Positions 1 through 12,500 are shown, counted from the stretch's first letter. The stretch: DNA of 64,000 bases from Atherix ibis (GCA_958298945.1 CATQJD010000001.1:1095773-1159772); one strand, 5' to 3'. Made by a program: numbers and translations. Notes: generated by a model not told the origin, from the letters alone.

Positions 1-110
1 TTTGGCAATGAGTACTACAACTCTTCTCTATTTATAATATATATGCATATTTAATGTTTAGCAAAATTTTGATAATATAAAGGAGGAAATAAAAAAGAAA
101 ATTATTTTAC

Positions 111-257
111 TCTGGCCATCCTTCAAATGTTGATACAGTAAATAATGTTAACATTGCTTTTCCAACGTCATCAAAGTGGAATCGACTATTTTTCCATTCA
201 CGTTCCTTTACAGTTGGATTCATAACATCGTCACCTTCAAACACTAAATATGTCCCC
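111..257 (-). CDS. Ca-alpha1D: Calcium channel alpha-1 exon: domain III pore loop
   Basis: Coding exon of 147 bp. It encodes the extracellular turret and pore helix of repeat III of a voltage-gated calcium channel alpha-1 subunit, a plasma-membrane ion channel. Visible motifs are GTYLVFEG, then [14 protein letters not shown]; the glutamate codon of STFEGWP is at 122-124 and is the repeat III member of the EEEE calcium selectivity filter. The TFEGWP form (F before E) is typical of L-type (Cav1) channels; Cav2 channels carry TGEGWP. The acceptor is CTATAG before base 257 and the donor is GTAAAA after base 111. One base at the 5' side completes the CAG codon begun in the preceding exon (1275-1327); two bases (GA) are left at the 3' end for an exon outside the window. 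Family certain; Ca-alpha1D orthology inferred from the L-type signature. Confidence 0.95.
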
Positions 258-439
258 CTATAGTTATGGAAATAAAAATAAATTAAAGTGTTTTGCATTA
301 TAAATTAACCAGATATTACAAATTTTGGTTGTAAATTTTAAATATTCTCGTATTTAATATATAAAGTATGTTATTGTACACATAAATTAAACAACACGAA
401 AAATTTACGGCGTTTTGGTCTTTTATATAAGGTTTTCTT

Positions 440-1080
440 AATAACGGTGATTTTTAAATGAATTATGTGGCCATATTTGAAATGTGAAAATATTCCGTTA
501 CTGTCAGTTATATTGAATAAACTTTTGCAATTTATTCATGAAAACATACACGCCTCAACAACGCTTGAAAACTATCTAATTTAAAAAAAATCGTAATTTT
601 GGTTGCAACTTAACGTGCACTTCTTCCAATTTATGGTCATCATAATTGGCCTAATAGTGAGCTGTGAAGATTGATGATAACAAACTTTCTCTGGCCTAAA
701 TAGGAAGGTATTGATTTAACGAATATGTAGTTTCAAGAGGACGATAAATTTGGATTTTCATTAACACGTGCCTGAACGGCAACAATATTCTCGGCGCTTC
801 GACTAGATTTTTATTTTACTTGGACGCGAACATTATGTAAAGAAAAATTGCGATCAAAATTGTTCACAATTCAACAAACTGCGAACACACTAGGCCGATG
901 ATGACGATCATAAATTGGAAAAAGTGTACCATAATTTGCATTAAAAGAACGATTTTTTTTTAAATTGGATGGTTACCAACCGGTGTTGAGGCGTGTATAT
1001 TTTCATGAATAAATTGAAAACCTTAGTAAATACAACTAACAGCGAGAGATTTTAACATTTTAAATATGGCTACACGTTTT
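440..1080. mobile_element. Long-inverted-repeat MITE, Tc1-like derived
   Basis: Two arms of roughly 230 bp face each other. The left arm has a tract around 516-560 (ATTTATTCATGAAAACATAC and on) matched in reverse by 975-1012 (TATTTTCATGAATAAATTG). CCATATTT at about 471 is answered by AAATATGG near 1064. Inner parts also pair: a stretch ending at about 663 with its inverse starting at about 880. Spacing between the arms is about 200 bp. The outer-arm sequence recurs at 61308-61385 beside a Tc1-like transposase fossil, so this is probably a non-autonomous relative. It lies in the intron between the last two channel exons of the window. Exact ends and target duplication were not resolved. Confidence 0.7.
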
Positions 1081-1274
1081 GTTTGAATGATTATCTCTGC
1101 AAACGTCTATTGAAAAATATACGTATATTTTTGCAGAGATATGCATTTGCACTAATAAGTACAAATATTAAAAAATATAACAAATATTAAAATACATAAG
1201 TCTGATGTGAATAGTACCTGGGTATTGGAATATTAATGCAGTGTAACTAAGAACACAAAGTTGATAGTACTTAC

Positions 1275-1327
1275 TGGCAATCTTCTCTTCTCATTTTGGA
1301 TCCATCTGTGCATTTGAAGAATTTTCC
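1275..1327 (-). CDS. Ca-alpha1D: Calcium channel alpha-1 exon: start of IIIS5-pore extracellular loop
   Basis: Small exon of 53 bp encoding GKFFKCTDGSKMRREDC plus two bases of a glutamine codon. The peptide matches the stretch directly after S5 in repeat III of L-type channels (GK-F/L-ThisCysteine-T/S-D pattern), including the conserved loop cysteine. The acceptor is AAAATAG before 1327 and the donor is GTAAGT after 1275. It enters in phase 0, fitting either IIIS5 exon, which both end in a complete AAG codon. The two trailing bases CA join the G at 257 to give CAG. It is separated from the pore exon by a 1.0-kb intron carrying a MITE. Confidence 0.93.
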
Positions 1328-4300
1328 CTATTTTCATTTTGTTTTTAAAAGAAAAATAAAAGGTTTCAAAAATTATTATTGATAAATCTTTTGATTCACA
1401 TAATGTTATAATAATACAATACAAGACATATAAAAAGCAATAATTTAATGTAAATAAAAATAAAATAAAATTATAACAATAAAGTATTTTCATTAAACCA
1501 AAATTATTATGATTAATCGCAGAAAAAACGAAAAAAGTTAAGAACAAAATGAGCATACTTTTGAAAATGTATTATACAAATAAACTCGCAATAAATCTAC
1601 AAATCAGGTTAAAAAACTGCTAAGTTTTTATTTTTAGAAAATCGTTTCATTTGCAAATATGTGTATGTATTGTTTTAAATCAATAATTTTTTTTTCATTA
1701 ATCAACCATGTATTAAAATTGTGTTTATTCTTTTTTTTATTTTAAGCGCAAAGATTGTTTTCTTACTAAAAACATCGTTTTGTATTTATAAAAATAATAA
1801 TAGGATGAAAAATCTAATCTATAAATTGGTATATAAGATAATTCAAAAATAAATTCATTATAACAAAAATGGCATCGTAGTTTGATTTTTTAGCCATTAC
1901 TATTTATTCGTATTCGAACCTCAATATTTTTAAAGAATATGTGGTTTATAACGTATTGCTTAACAGATTTATTTCTTGTTAATTTTTTTTAAATTGAGGC
2001 GTTCTCTTTAAAAAATGTATTTTAGTATATTCTGTTTAATCTGGCGCTGGATAAGAGCATCCGTTGTATGTGGAACTGTTCTCATAAAGTCAACATGGAA
2101 GCGCCAGATTATAATTTAAATTTTTTTTTATATAGCTCCACCATATCTTTTACAGTATTTTTGCTGACCTTAAAACTGAAAATTTGATTTTTTTTCAATA
2201 CTAAGCACAGGAAATATCGTTTTTTCCCTTTTAATTGCTTTGTAAAATACTTCAAATGCGCCGAGAGAAAATTGCCTACAACTTAATTACCCAAAAACAC
2301 ATTTTATTAGGAAATTATAACTAGTATACTACAATCTGGCGCATTAAAATAAAAAGAACTTTAGTCGGATAAATTCCAATTAGTTACAATTGAAGCCAAA
2401 ATTTGCAAATAAATCAAAAAAATTTAGTTTGAAGGTGTTCTGAAATAGAAATATTTTTGCTGAGGAATTTAGTATCAAATTGTACAATTGTCTTCTAAAC
2501 GAATATACTGCTCGTTGTTTTAATTTATTGATTTTAGAAGGTATGACTTGATTTCTGCATTTCTGCAAAGTGGCGGACGACTTTTAAGAAACGCCATGTA
2601 CATCAGAGGTGGTGAATAATAGACCATCCCAACCCATACAATTTCTTTAAGGACATGAACCAAGGAATCATCTCTTTCATTTATGATAATTAGGTCGGGA
2701 CCACTTTATATATGATGCCGTTATTGTGAAAGGAAGGCTACTTTTGGTAGTATTGTCTAAACTTACAAAATTTAGACAATTTTGGTAATGATGCTAAAAA
2801 TAATTGATAGTTTATTGCACTATTGATTAAGTTAGCAGATTTTTAGAAATCGAAATATTGCTTAATTTCTGGCTTTTAGAATATCAAGATGAAGCAAAAC
2901 TAGTAATCTTTTAAAAGTTTTAATGAATAGTAACACCTGACAATTGCATTTGTAGATGACTGTAGCCTGCTATTATATGGACATACTAATGCGTTGCATT
3001 CCAATTAAACAAGGAGGTTATTTAAGAGGAAATAGCTTACATAACTTAACGACTCACATGGATTTGCTCTTCTGGGTATTTCTAAAAAATATTATTGGTT
3101 TGGCAGTATTTTAAGATTCTTGAAACAAAGATCGAAACAAACGACAGAATTTTAAGATTCTTGAAACAATGAACTTATTGTCGATAATATGGTTTTTTTG
3201 TTATTTGTTTTAATTTTAATTTTTTTTTCAAATTATTAATAGAACATTATATTTCTTTTTTTTAGCCAAAATAATTTTAATACGTAATAATTTTTAAAAT
3301 TACGAGCACGTATGATACTGAATTATTGATAATCATTAGTTTTCAAAATTACTATTTAAAATCTATAAATATTTATGCGTTTAAACGGTTTAATGAAATA
3401 AGTATAAATAGAACGCAATGACAAAGCGAATGTTTGCATTCAATTATTGAGCAAATGTTGTTTACACTATCAGAAACAATTAAAATCTAGTGATTGGCTA
3501 TCATAAAATATGCACATTAATCTAGTTGTTTTCAATAAATTTCAGTTTGGAAACCACTTTATTTATTTTTAGAGCAAAATATTCCACACTAAAGTTATTT
3601 TACACTGTGTCATAATAATTATTACTTTACAAATAAAATCTTCTTTATACACTGCAGCAGAACAAAATAACTTTTCATGATAATAACACAATGGGGAAAT
3701 GTTTTGGGACACAGTACAATTTGATTTACACAAATTCATTAAACAGCAATTTGCTACAATTCACTATATTTAAATATTGTTATTCCATTATTTTTTTAGA
3801 GTTCTCGAGATACACTTTTTTCGCAAAGCACTTAAATATGGGTTCGATGGTATAACTATAAAAGAGTCTCGGTTTTAAGATAAATGGATAGGTTTTTTTA
3901 AAATATAGGTATATGATTTTTATTTACTTTTATAAACTGATTACAAATACGAGTTGTATTTTATTTTTATAAAAATTCATATATATTTCAATAAACCTAT
4001 ATGAGTACAATTTTATATTTAATTAGGCGTATAAAAGAAATTTAGAAAAAAAACACATATTAAGAATTATAAGATAAATGAATAATATTCAACAGTACGA
4101 AATAAGAGCTTATATGATGTACACATATTAATATATATGTAAATAGTATATATGTTGTGCTTTTGAAATTATTTTTCCTATTATAATGTGTATGTGTGAG
4201 GAAAATACTATAAAATTAATTATATTTATATTCTATTTTAACATAGAAACAACAATTATCTAGATGGTATATAAAAGTGTATAAGTGTGTATGTGTATAT

Positions 4301-5380
4301 AATTTAGTTTGAAAAATTTTACTTTGTTATCTAATATAATAGACAAAAATAAAAGTGTAAAAAGTATGTGAGAACATATGTAATATAATTATAGCAAAAA
4401 ATGTATTTAAGTACATTAATATTGTATTGAAAAGAAATGGGAAAAATATATCGAAAATAAGTAATCCGAATAAAAATATAAATCTAAATATATTTATAAA
4501 TATCGTATGCAGCAAATAAATATGTAATAAGAGAAGAAAAATTTAGGCAATACAAAATTAAATTACATATCTGTTATATAATATAAGTTTTTTAAGTACG
4601 TCTAGACTGTAAATTAATGTTCAAAATGTTTAATAAAACAGAAAATAAAAAATTAAAAAATTGTGTACTCTCCATTTCATTGTTGTGATCTGAGTTTCAC
4701 ATTTCACAAAATTTCATTATTGTAATAATTTTGGAATCTAAGTGTGCAGTACTTTTATAAATGTATATTAATGATTATTTAAAAGTACAATGTATGAGTA
4801 GTTTTTAATTATTTTAAATTCTATATAGTTTAGAATATATATAAAATAATTATATTATATGTTATAAGTTGTTATAATTGTTTTCAATTCTTTATACACA
4901 TAATTTAAATTATATACAATTGAAAATTGTGAATATATGAAAGTGGAAGATAAAACTTGAAAAAGATAATAAAACATTAAAAACAATTTTAGGTTAAATA
5001 TTAAGAATACAAGGAGTTTTTTTAAATAATTTTTTTTTTCAAATTTAAATATATGTGCAAGGAGTTTTTACTCTTTTTTCATATTAAATTATATTAGCGG
5101 CGAAAACTATGTATAATCAATTATAATAATATATTATATACAGTGTGTACCAATTTAAAGTGTTTGACTAATTTAAATACATTGTACCTACAGTTAGAGA
5201 AGATGGCGGCGTTAAAAAATTGAAATATTAATGAGTTACAAGGTAATTTGAAAAAAAAATTATTAAATATAAAATCATCACAACAAAAGCTGTGCACTGT
5301 TGTTTGCCTGCATGGGGCTAAATAACCAAATCTTTTCATTATATGATTAAGCTCAAAATAACTTTATGGATTTTTTTCAT
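1328..5380. other. Intron, AT-rich, with minor repeats
   Basis: Channel intron sequence rich in A and T. It holds a small palindromic element at 2038-2110, flanked by inverted AATCTGGCGCT, with a further copy of that motif at 2333. A short duplicated phrase (ATTTTAAGATTCTTGAAACAA) occurs near 3109 and 3150. A CAGTGTGTACCAATT stretch near 5140 resembles a transposon terminus but has no partner found. Apart from the RT relic listed separately, no coding region is supported. Confidence 0.6.
2930..3120 (+). pseudogene. Non-LTR reverse transcriptase relic
   Basis: On the plus strand the sequence reads TIAFVDDCSLLLYGHT, resembling the catalytic box of reverse transcriptase (F/Y-x-D-D flanked by hydrophobics). 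About 35 codons later, in the same frame but after stops, SHGFALLGISKKYY recalls the H-G-L-x-L-x-x-x-K-T block that follows in non-LTR elements. Several stops interrupt the frame. Too short to assign to a clade. Confidence 0.4.
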
Positions 5381-5596
5381 AAGGGGTAATGTCCAGTAAG
5401 TCAAGCCGACTTTTGACGTTCGCGAACGAAATCGACATTATGAGTCAATCGGGAAAATTTAGCCAAGAGGTTGTCGCTAAGATTCAGTTGACGGTAAGAA
5501 ATCTTCGGCTTCAGTGAAGAAGTTCAGACCAAGTACATCGTAGCAGCTTCGACGAAATCTGGCCATGATCATATATATCGTCGATAGGAAATTATA

Positions 5597-6855
5597 CGTG
5601 GGCTACTATATATATTTCTGGCCTAATAATGAAAATGCGAATATTTATCAACGAAAAAGGTTTTATTGTTTTTCAAAATATTCTCCATCAAGATTTATAC
5701 ACTTTTGCATGCGCTCAAACCAATTTTCGAAGCACTTTTTCCACTCCGATTGAGACACCTCCAAAACATGGTTTTTGAATGCTTCAACAGCATCTTCTGG
5801 CGACGAAAATCGTTGACAAGTCATTGGGTGCCAAGTCAGGGCTGTACGGAGGATGACCCATCAATTCGACGTTTTGTCCGGTCAAAAAGGCGCTGGTTTG
5901 AGCCGATGTGTGAGAGCTCGCATTGTCATGGTGCACAATGATTCGACTTCTCTTGTTCGTTTTTCGAATTTCTCCGAAGACTTCAGGCAAACAAATGGTG
6001 GTGTACCACTCAGAATTGACCGTCCTACGTTGCACAAGCGGAACAGTCGCCACATGACCAGTTTTGCCAAAGAAACAAGCGACCATTTGCTTCGAAGTGC
6101 TTCTTCCACGAACAACTTTCGTTGGATTTGACTCGTCTTGGAAGACCCATACGGTCGATTGCTGTTTTGTTTCGGGCTCATACGCATAGATCCATGATTC
6201 GTCACCTGTGACGATCTTATAAACGTCTTTTGAAGCACCGCGATCGTATTTTTTCAGCATTTCTTTACACCAATCCACACGAGCCTTTTTTTGAGCGATT
6301 GTCAAATTGTGCGGGATCCAACGAGAACAAACCTTTTTTACGGCCAGGTGTTCATGCAATATCGAATGTATGCTGGTGGGAGAAATGCCTAGGCATGCCT
6401 CTATCTCACGGTATGTCACATGACGGTCTTGCATTATCAGTTCACGTACGGCATCGATGTTTTCTGGAACAACGGCTGTTTTTGGACGACCTTCACGGAA
6501 TTCGTCTTTGAGCGAGCGTCGGCCACGATTGAATTCGTTGTACCAGTTTTTCACAGTGCTATAGGATGGTGCTTCATAGCCATACAAAGATTTAAGTTCA
6601 TCGATGCACTCTTGTCGTGATAATCCACGTCGAAAGTTGTGAAAAATGATCGCACGAAAATGTTCACGAGTTAATTCCATTTTTTTGCCAAATTGATTTT
6701 TTCAAGTCACTGTAAACAACACAAATGATAGTCGTACGTCAAAACGTTCTGAGTACGTTTATGCTAAAAAATGTCAAACTTTCCAATGGAAATGTCAGAT
6801 CGCACCTGGCAACACTTAGTGTTGCCTAGGCCAGAAATATATATAGTAGCCTACG
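5597..6855 (-). mobile_element. Mariner transposon, 1.26 kb, with TIRs and TA duplication
   Basis: Terminal inverted repeats of about 28 bp (CGTRGGCTACTATATATATT and on to GGCCTA) are at 5597-5625 and 6827-6855, with one mismatch. TA dinucleotides flank both ends (5595-5596 and 6856-6857), the normal mariner target duplication. The interior encodes one transposase on the minus strand. Near-perfect ends and a long open frame indicate a recent insertion into the channel intron. Confidence 0.93.
5656..6680 (-). pseudogene. Mariner transposase (DD34D), frame broken near C-terminus
   Basis: The frame from ATG at 6680 to the stop at 5784 gives 298 residues. An N-terminal helix-turn-helix region (residues 1-110) is followed by WIPHNLT, a mariner signature. 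The catalytic triad is intact: D160 in TGDESW, D252 in HHDNASSH and D287 in SPDLAPND, with 34 residues between the last two. Right after D287 the frame changes to LSTIFVARRCC and stops. The normal C-terminus resumes in another frame from RFSSPEDAVEAF and ends at a TAA near 5656 after GEYFEKQ. The shift fits a deletion of about 40 bp in the region that normally follows APND. Typical mariner transposase is about 345 residues. The copy is probably inactive but could be mobilised in trans through its TIRs. Confidence 0.93.
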
Positions 6856-7033
6856 TAGATTTGCAAAAGTTAAGTCGTTCTACTCTCTGGGGTCAGAAAT
6901 AAATAGCCATCGTAGTATTGTTGAAGTAATCCGCGTACATTTGCCGGCAGCAAATCGACCTAATTTAAATCAGTCTAACCTTTTTCGCTTGATACTTCTC
7001 AGCATAAAGTGTAAGGTATTGATGTTGAAGACC

Positions 7034-7298
7034 TCGGTCTTCTGATCGCAGGTGGGAGGTAACTGGCAAATGTAGCAATGCATTGCACTTATCTCGGGCA
7101 CTGTCACTGCTAATGACAGTAGAGGTTTAGATAGTCCTCACCACCAGCAGGTGGAGAGTCAGCTTGTAACTGATTCTATTTGTTAACTGCTAGTAATGGT
7201 GGTGCGTTTGATTGAGCGTATCTCGATTCCTATAGTCGTAGGCGACTCGTGGTTTAATGCGCGGGCAACTAAACCACGTTAAATAATAAAACTATAAC
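7034..7298 (+). mobile_element. 5'-truncated R1-clade 3' end with 14-bp target duplication
   Basis: A 265-bp segment nearly identical, in inverse orientation, to 37550-37800, the 3' untranslated part of the R1-clade element farther on. It is flanked by direct copies of TGATGTTGAAGACC at 7020-7033 and 7299-7312. The segment ends GTTAAATAATAAAACTATAA, a simple A/T-rich tail. This is the expected structure of a short, 5'-truncated target-primed reverse transcription product. Confidence 0.88.
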
Positions 7299-7312
7299 TG
7301 ATGTTGAAGACC

Positions 7313-9433
7313 CTGAATTGCCGATCTGTCTATAACATATAGTTCCAAAACTTGGGGATGAAATAATTATACGTAATGAGCTTTTAGTCGTGTTAGATAG
7401 GAGGATACTTTAAGGAATGTCGGACACCTATATGCGGATGTACAATTTGATCGTCTATTTATTAATGAAATCTTGATGTGCTATCATGATCGTTAGAATG
7501 TTCATAAAATTAGCATTAATAACTCGACTGAAAACCGGACGATCGTGATAGTAAGGGACACACTTTATCCGTATGAATAAGTAAGATCCCGTTCAGAAAA
7601 TCTAAAGCAAATACGTTTATGCTAGCCGCAGAAAAGGTAGACCCTGCCTTCGATGGTGTGATTTGCACAGTTTTTGTGCTGCCTCTTTTCTTAATAAAAT
7701 TACCAATCAGGATGCAATTATATCATTTTTTCATATAACAAGTATTAATTTAGTTATGCTATGATTCTTTATTACAGTGGTTAATAAGTTTTTGGGAAAA
7801 AGATAATATATATAATAAATACACATATTATTGCTTTCTGGATTTTGGAAAATCTGAATGAAAACGATGAGAAAGCTCATTCCAAAAAACAAACGATTTT
7901 GGAATAAATGTTTGAAGATTTTCCTAATTAGTGTCTTGGCAAAACTATAATTTAAAAGTGGTGTTGTTCATATTAGCAATCAGTGAGTGTACAGTTGAGT
8001 CTGTTTCCATTCTTCTGAAACATTATTGAGAACTTTGAAAAACTTGCACTTGAATGTGAACAATTGAACAAAAAACTAATTAGTTGCTGAATAAGTCTAG
8101 TTGGTAAGAAGCTATCTTACCAACTAGATTTATTCAGAAAGGAAGAGTGGTAAAAAGAAGATTCATGTGTATATACAATATATGTAAATTTTAAATTCGT
8201 CAAGGAAATATTACTTTAAAATAGAGCGTTTCTTAGAATCTCACCCTGTATTAATGTATGAAATTAGTTTTTTTTGTACAATGAAATATTGCCTATGTAA
8301 AAAAATATTTCGTTTTGTTATTTATCATTTTTTTAATAAAAATAAACAGTGAAAAAAATTATATAAACTTAAAAAGTTAATTTCTTTTATTACGGTTTTT
8401 TCTTAATTATGTAGCTGAAATAAGACTAATTCTTGACAGTATTATATAAGTACAAATATAATTAAGACTTTATGAATAATAATAATTTTCTAATTACATT
8501 TATACATACGTGTACATGTCACAAAACTATTTTTTTTTTGTAATATTGAAATAAATTCCAAAAATATATTAAATTTGATATCAAAAAGTTTCAAAATGTA
8601 TCTTGGACACTATTAGAATGAGACCTCAGACACTGTTAAGCACGAGTTCTAAGCAATAATGCTGGAGTATTAAAAGACAATTATGGAGGAGAAATATGGG
8701 AGAAGTGGTCGAGAGGATTTTTATTCTCTCGGATAACAACGCTTCTGCTAAAAACTCCGGTTGTGATTGTTGTTGTGCACAAACACGTCTTCCAACCATA
8801 AAATAATACTTCCTATAGTCTAGATCTAGTCCACTGTTAGCTTTATTTATTTATAAAAATGATAAAAGTTATTTATAGAAATTAATTTCAGAAGCAATAA
8901 ATGCGTAATTCATTGATTTTGGATATTTTATGCTAAACATGTAACATTCATTTTATACGGTACTAATAAATTTATTGAAAATTACAAAGGACTTATGTTA
9001 GGGAAAATAAATATTACACAAACTTTCCCACCTACCTTCGTAACATACAATACAATAATGTCACTACTTTTATTTCACATTTAAAACTGAATATAGGTCA
9101 GAAAATTTTATAAACTCTATTGTTGTTGGCTTTTTACCTAAAATGATCATACATGCCAACATGTATCAACTCTGTTGTTGTTGGCTAAAATGATCATACA
9201 TGCCAACAAACATAAAATCCTATTTATTATAGGATTTTAATATTAATTGGCGTATATAATCTTACTATATCAAACGAGAAAAGAAATGTCATAAATCAAA
9301 TAATATAAAATTCAAATAAATTTTCTCAACATTATTTGCATTGTTTTTGTTTCGTTTTCGTTTTTTGTTACTAATTTTTTGTGATTTGTTTAATTTTTAA
9401 TTAATTTTGTTATTATTTTTATTAGTGAATTAC
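7313..9433. other. Intron, no gene seen
   Basis: AT-rich channel intron. The stretch at 7380-7690 is less AT-rich and may be an unrecognised element relic. A 22-bp inverted repeat with a 7-base loop occupies 8087-8137 and is listed separately. Two near-copies of a phrase containing AAAATGATCATACATGCCAA lie at about 9120-9165 and 9170-9208, followed by a 10-bp palindrome. No coding sequence is supported. Confidence 0.5.
8087..8137. repeat. Snap-back palindrome
   Basis: CTGAATAAGTCTAGTTGGTA begins a 22-base arm at 8087-8108. Its inverse is at 8116-8137 with one mismatch, around a 7-base loop. It could fold as a hairpin. No terminator or RNA gene role is suggested by the context, which is intron. 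Confidence 0.8.
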
Positions 9434-9541
9434 CTTAAAAAGCTGGACTCCAATCACGGCAAACATGAACTGTAGCAGATACGTAACCAACATAATGTTG
9501 CCGATCGTTTTGATCGCAACAATCACACATTTCACAACATA
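9434..9541 (-). CDS. Ca-alpha1D: Calcium channel alpha-1 alternative exon: IIIS5, copy B
   Basis: Exon of exactly 108 bp (36 codons), phase 0 at both ends, encoding a complete repeat III S5 membrane helix. Motifs are [19 protein letters not shown] and IGVQLFK. The acceptor TTTTTTTTCTAG lies before base 9541 and the donor GTAATT after 9434. Compared with the exon at 30116-30223 it differs at only five residues: 1 H to Y, 4 Q to K, 10 V to I, 17 V to M and 21 F to Y. By hand count about 28 of 108 bases differ, and most changes are silent. Including both copies would give two S5 helices in a row, so the two should be used alternatively. Copy A is closer to the vertebrate L-type sequence (HVVQC start), so B is probably the derived form. 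Use of B cannot be proven without transcript data. Confidence 0.9.
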
Positions 9542-12256
9542 CTAGAAAAAAAACATTACAAAATGCGGGCGAGAAACAGAAATTGTGTTCGATATTTTGT
9601 TCTTTTTTAATTTTTGATTAAAATTTAATATAAGTACAACATAAATATATATGTACATGGATACAATGTATGTATGGATGTACATAACCAAACATGCAAG
9701 AATAAATACTCAAAAATATAAAATATTTTCAAAAAAATTTTGTCTTTTATCTCTTTTATTTCGGAATTTTTTCCCACCATTCAAGTATCATTTTGATATG
9801 ATACAATTGGGGTTTATCTTAAACAAATGGAAAAAAGCACACCAAATGTGCAAGGAGAAAGAGAAATAATATCGTTTCCGTCTACGAAGAACTGAGTGGT
9901 ACAATTACATAAGACGTTACAACACTATTTGCAAAATTTAGAAAATTATGGACGCCAGTATTTCTCTGTCTCCCACATTTATTGACTGTATTTATTTTAC
10001 TGTTGGTTTAATTTTATTTTGTTGTTTTTTTTAATTTTCATATTTATTATTTTGTATTTTTTTATATTTTATTTCATTATAACTATTCTCCTTTATTATC
10101 ATTACTTTTCGAATTGATTATAACAGGATTTACGTCCACTTACCTTCAATTCGAAATATAATTAAATGGTTTTTGCTTGTTTTGCGTACACATATGGTTT
10201 TAGATAAGAGAATTTTTGATATACACATATTGCTTTGAATATGAAAAACCTTTGAGTAATTTTACATTATATTATTTTTTGACGGAAAAAATAAAAAAAA
10301 ATAAAATTGAAGCAACTTTTTTATAATCTATTTCATTATAATTGTTGTTAAATATAATTATTGTTTGTATTATAAATTTATTATAATTATTATTTCTTTT
10401 AGGAACCTATACTAATATTACTTCCATAATCAATAAATTTTTTAAGTTATATTGTATATAATGATCATTTTTTACAGTCTTTTCCTCAAATTTATTCGAA
10501 AATATTTTTTTTGTCATCTAATGCATGAAGGAAAAAGCATTAACAATTTATTCCAAAATTAAACAAAAACTGGAAAGATTTTGTTTTGTTACATTATTTG
10601 AATTAAGCGGATATGCGCGTGAGTAAATAATTTTTTTAATTATTGGTATTGTCATCGGTGATTCATTATAATTAAATATTTTTATGATTATAATTATAAT
10701 TATTATTTATATTATTATTATTATTATTTTCAATTTTGTTTAACTTACCATAACTTTAACATTATATGTTTATATTTAAGTAAATTTTTAATCATATGGG
10801 TAAATTTCATTTTTCTTAGTAATTAAACGCTCACTAAGAATATCAAAAGCTTTTTTAAATAAAATTTGAACAGCATTTGTATTTTTATAAGCGAATATTG
10901 TATAATTTTTTGTATATGCGCGTTAATTTGAAACCAGTTTAACTTTATTTCAAGTAATTTTCTATTTATCAGATCTACGAAAAATTGATCTAATATTCCA
11001 TTTAGCATATTTAACAATTAACTGATTAGTTTTCATTTTAACTTATATTTAAAAAAAATTTTAAATATTAAAAAGAAAATTGTGTATTTTATGAGCTTAT
11101 ATCTATATTATGGCAGGTTTAAATGTGTTTAATTGATAGCCTTAGCAAACATAAAAAACCCGAAAGCAATTTTTGAAGTTGAAATAAGGCTTAATATATA
11201 CTTCACAGTTAAAAATTTAACATTTTGGTATTTGTAATAATCAGTTCTAAAGATATTAATTTTAAAATTGAAGTTTTACATTTTTCAAAAAAATTTTGAT
11301 TAATTTAAATACAGTAAATCTTTACAAATTGTTTTAAGTTTTCCGCTAAGATTCTTGGATTAGTCTTACGGTTTTTGTGTGACTGTTAATCGATTGAATG
11401 TTGTTAATTTATTATATTAAAGGAAATATTCAAAACCATGCACTTTTTATGATATACATTCTTATGTCAGAAACTATGTAGTAATACGTCAATTTTCATT
11501 TCCAAGCACTTCTATAAATATTAATTTATATTATTTTACATATATTGCTCTGGTATTGTATATCAATATTATGAAATATACTGCATAAACGAACTTTTGA
11601 ATTCTGAGAGCAAATACTTGTAAACTTCAGTTAGTACATGAAGGCGGCAGAAAGATTGCTTCCGAGAAAAATGGTGAAGAATTAGAAAAATCATAAGAAA
11701 ATATTGTTTAGTTACAATAATTAATATGTTCGTGTAAAACAATGTTTGCAATCGATTTAACAATGGAACATGGCTATAGTAGAACTAAATGCAACCAAAT
11801 TTCGGCGGAATTCGATCGGTACGGTCCGTGTTGTGAATGGACATTGAGAGTTTAATGTTTTGTGTTCGATAGAGTGAATTAATTCATATAGTTTAATTTG
11901 TACAAAGTACATTTTAATGAAGTGGAAAAAACTCCTTTCCATACGCATTCCTTCGCTCCATGCACATTCCTTCGCTGATTATAATTTGCCTCGCTACTTC
12001 TTGCACTATACCGTAGTGCAGTAGTAGACAGTCGGAAAAACATCGAATATATAGCGGTCTATGACTAGGAATTTATCTTAGGTTTTACCACATTTAGTGT
12101 TCGAGTTTGCGCAGAAATAGCTGTTCTATTTGTTTGCTATTTTATTGTGCAATTATTTAACTCTTATCTCTATTTGTATGTATATATGTACGACTATTAG
12201 TTTTTTAATTAACATTATTATTGCTATTATTACTTTTGTTATGTATTTAAATTTTG
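9542..12256. other. Intron, no gene seen
   Basis: AT-rich channel intron between the IIIS5 exon B and upstream debris. Long T and A runs give several spurious frames. Around 11580-12080 the composition is more balanced and includes a repeated phrase (CATTCCTTCGCT at about 11945 and 11967), perhaps an unidentified element relic. No coding region is supported. Confidence 0.45.
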
Positions 12257-12500
12257 TTATTGTGGTGAATAAATTCCGAGTTGACGTATGTAACATTCGT
12301 GGTTTAAGAAGGCATCACATCGCTGCGTGCGTTTATAATTCTCAAAGCAAACCAGCCATGTTGGCACTGAGTGAAACTCAGATAGACAAGAATTATAACT
12401 TTTCAGATTTGAGCTTACCACTATTTTTTCCTTACCGAGGCCTCGCCATTTACATCCGCAATAATGTATCCTATAAAATTTTACCACAACCCAGAATTTA
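12257..12500 (+). pseudogene. Non-LTR retrotransposon endonuclease relic
   Basis: The frame reads VDVCNIRGLRRHHIAACV, PAMLALSETQIDKN and later RGLAIYIRNNVSY. This is the start of an apurinic-type endonuclease domain as found in non-LTR elements: an N-I-R-G-L start, an L-x-E-T-Q catalytic glutamate motif and a G-x-A-I/L-Y-x-R block. The rest of the domain and the reverse transcriptase are missing. It is probably the truncated remains of an RTE- or Jockey-like element. Confidence 0.6.

Noticed and set aside
5121..5339. 72-residue minus-strand frame
   Set aside because: No recognisable motif; the sequence at one edge resembles a transposon terminus but no partner repeat was found.
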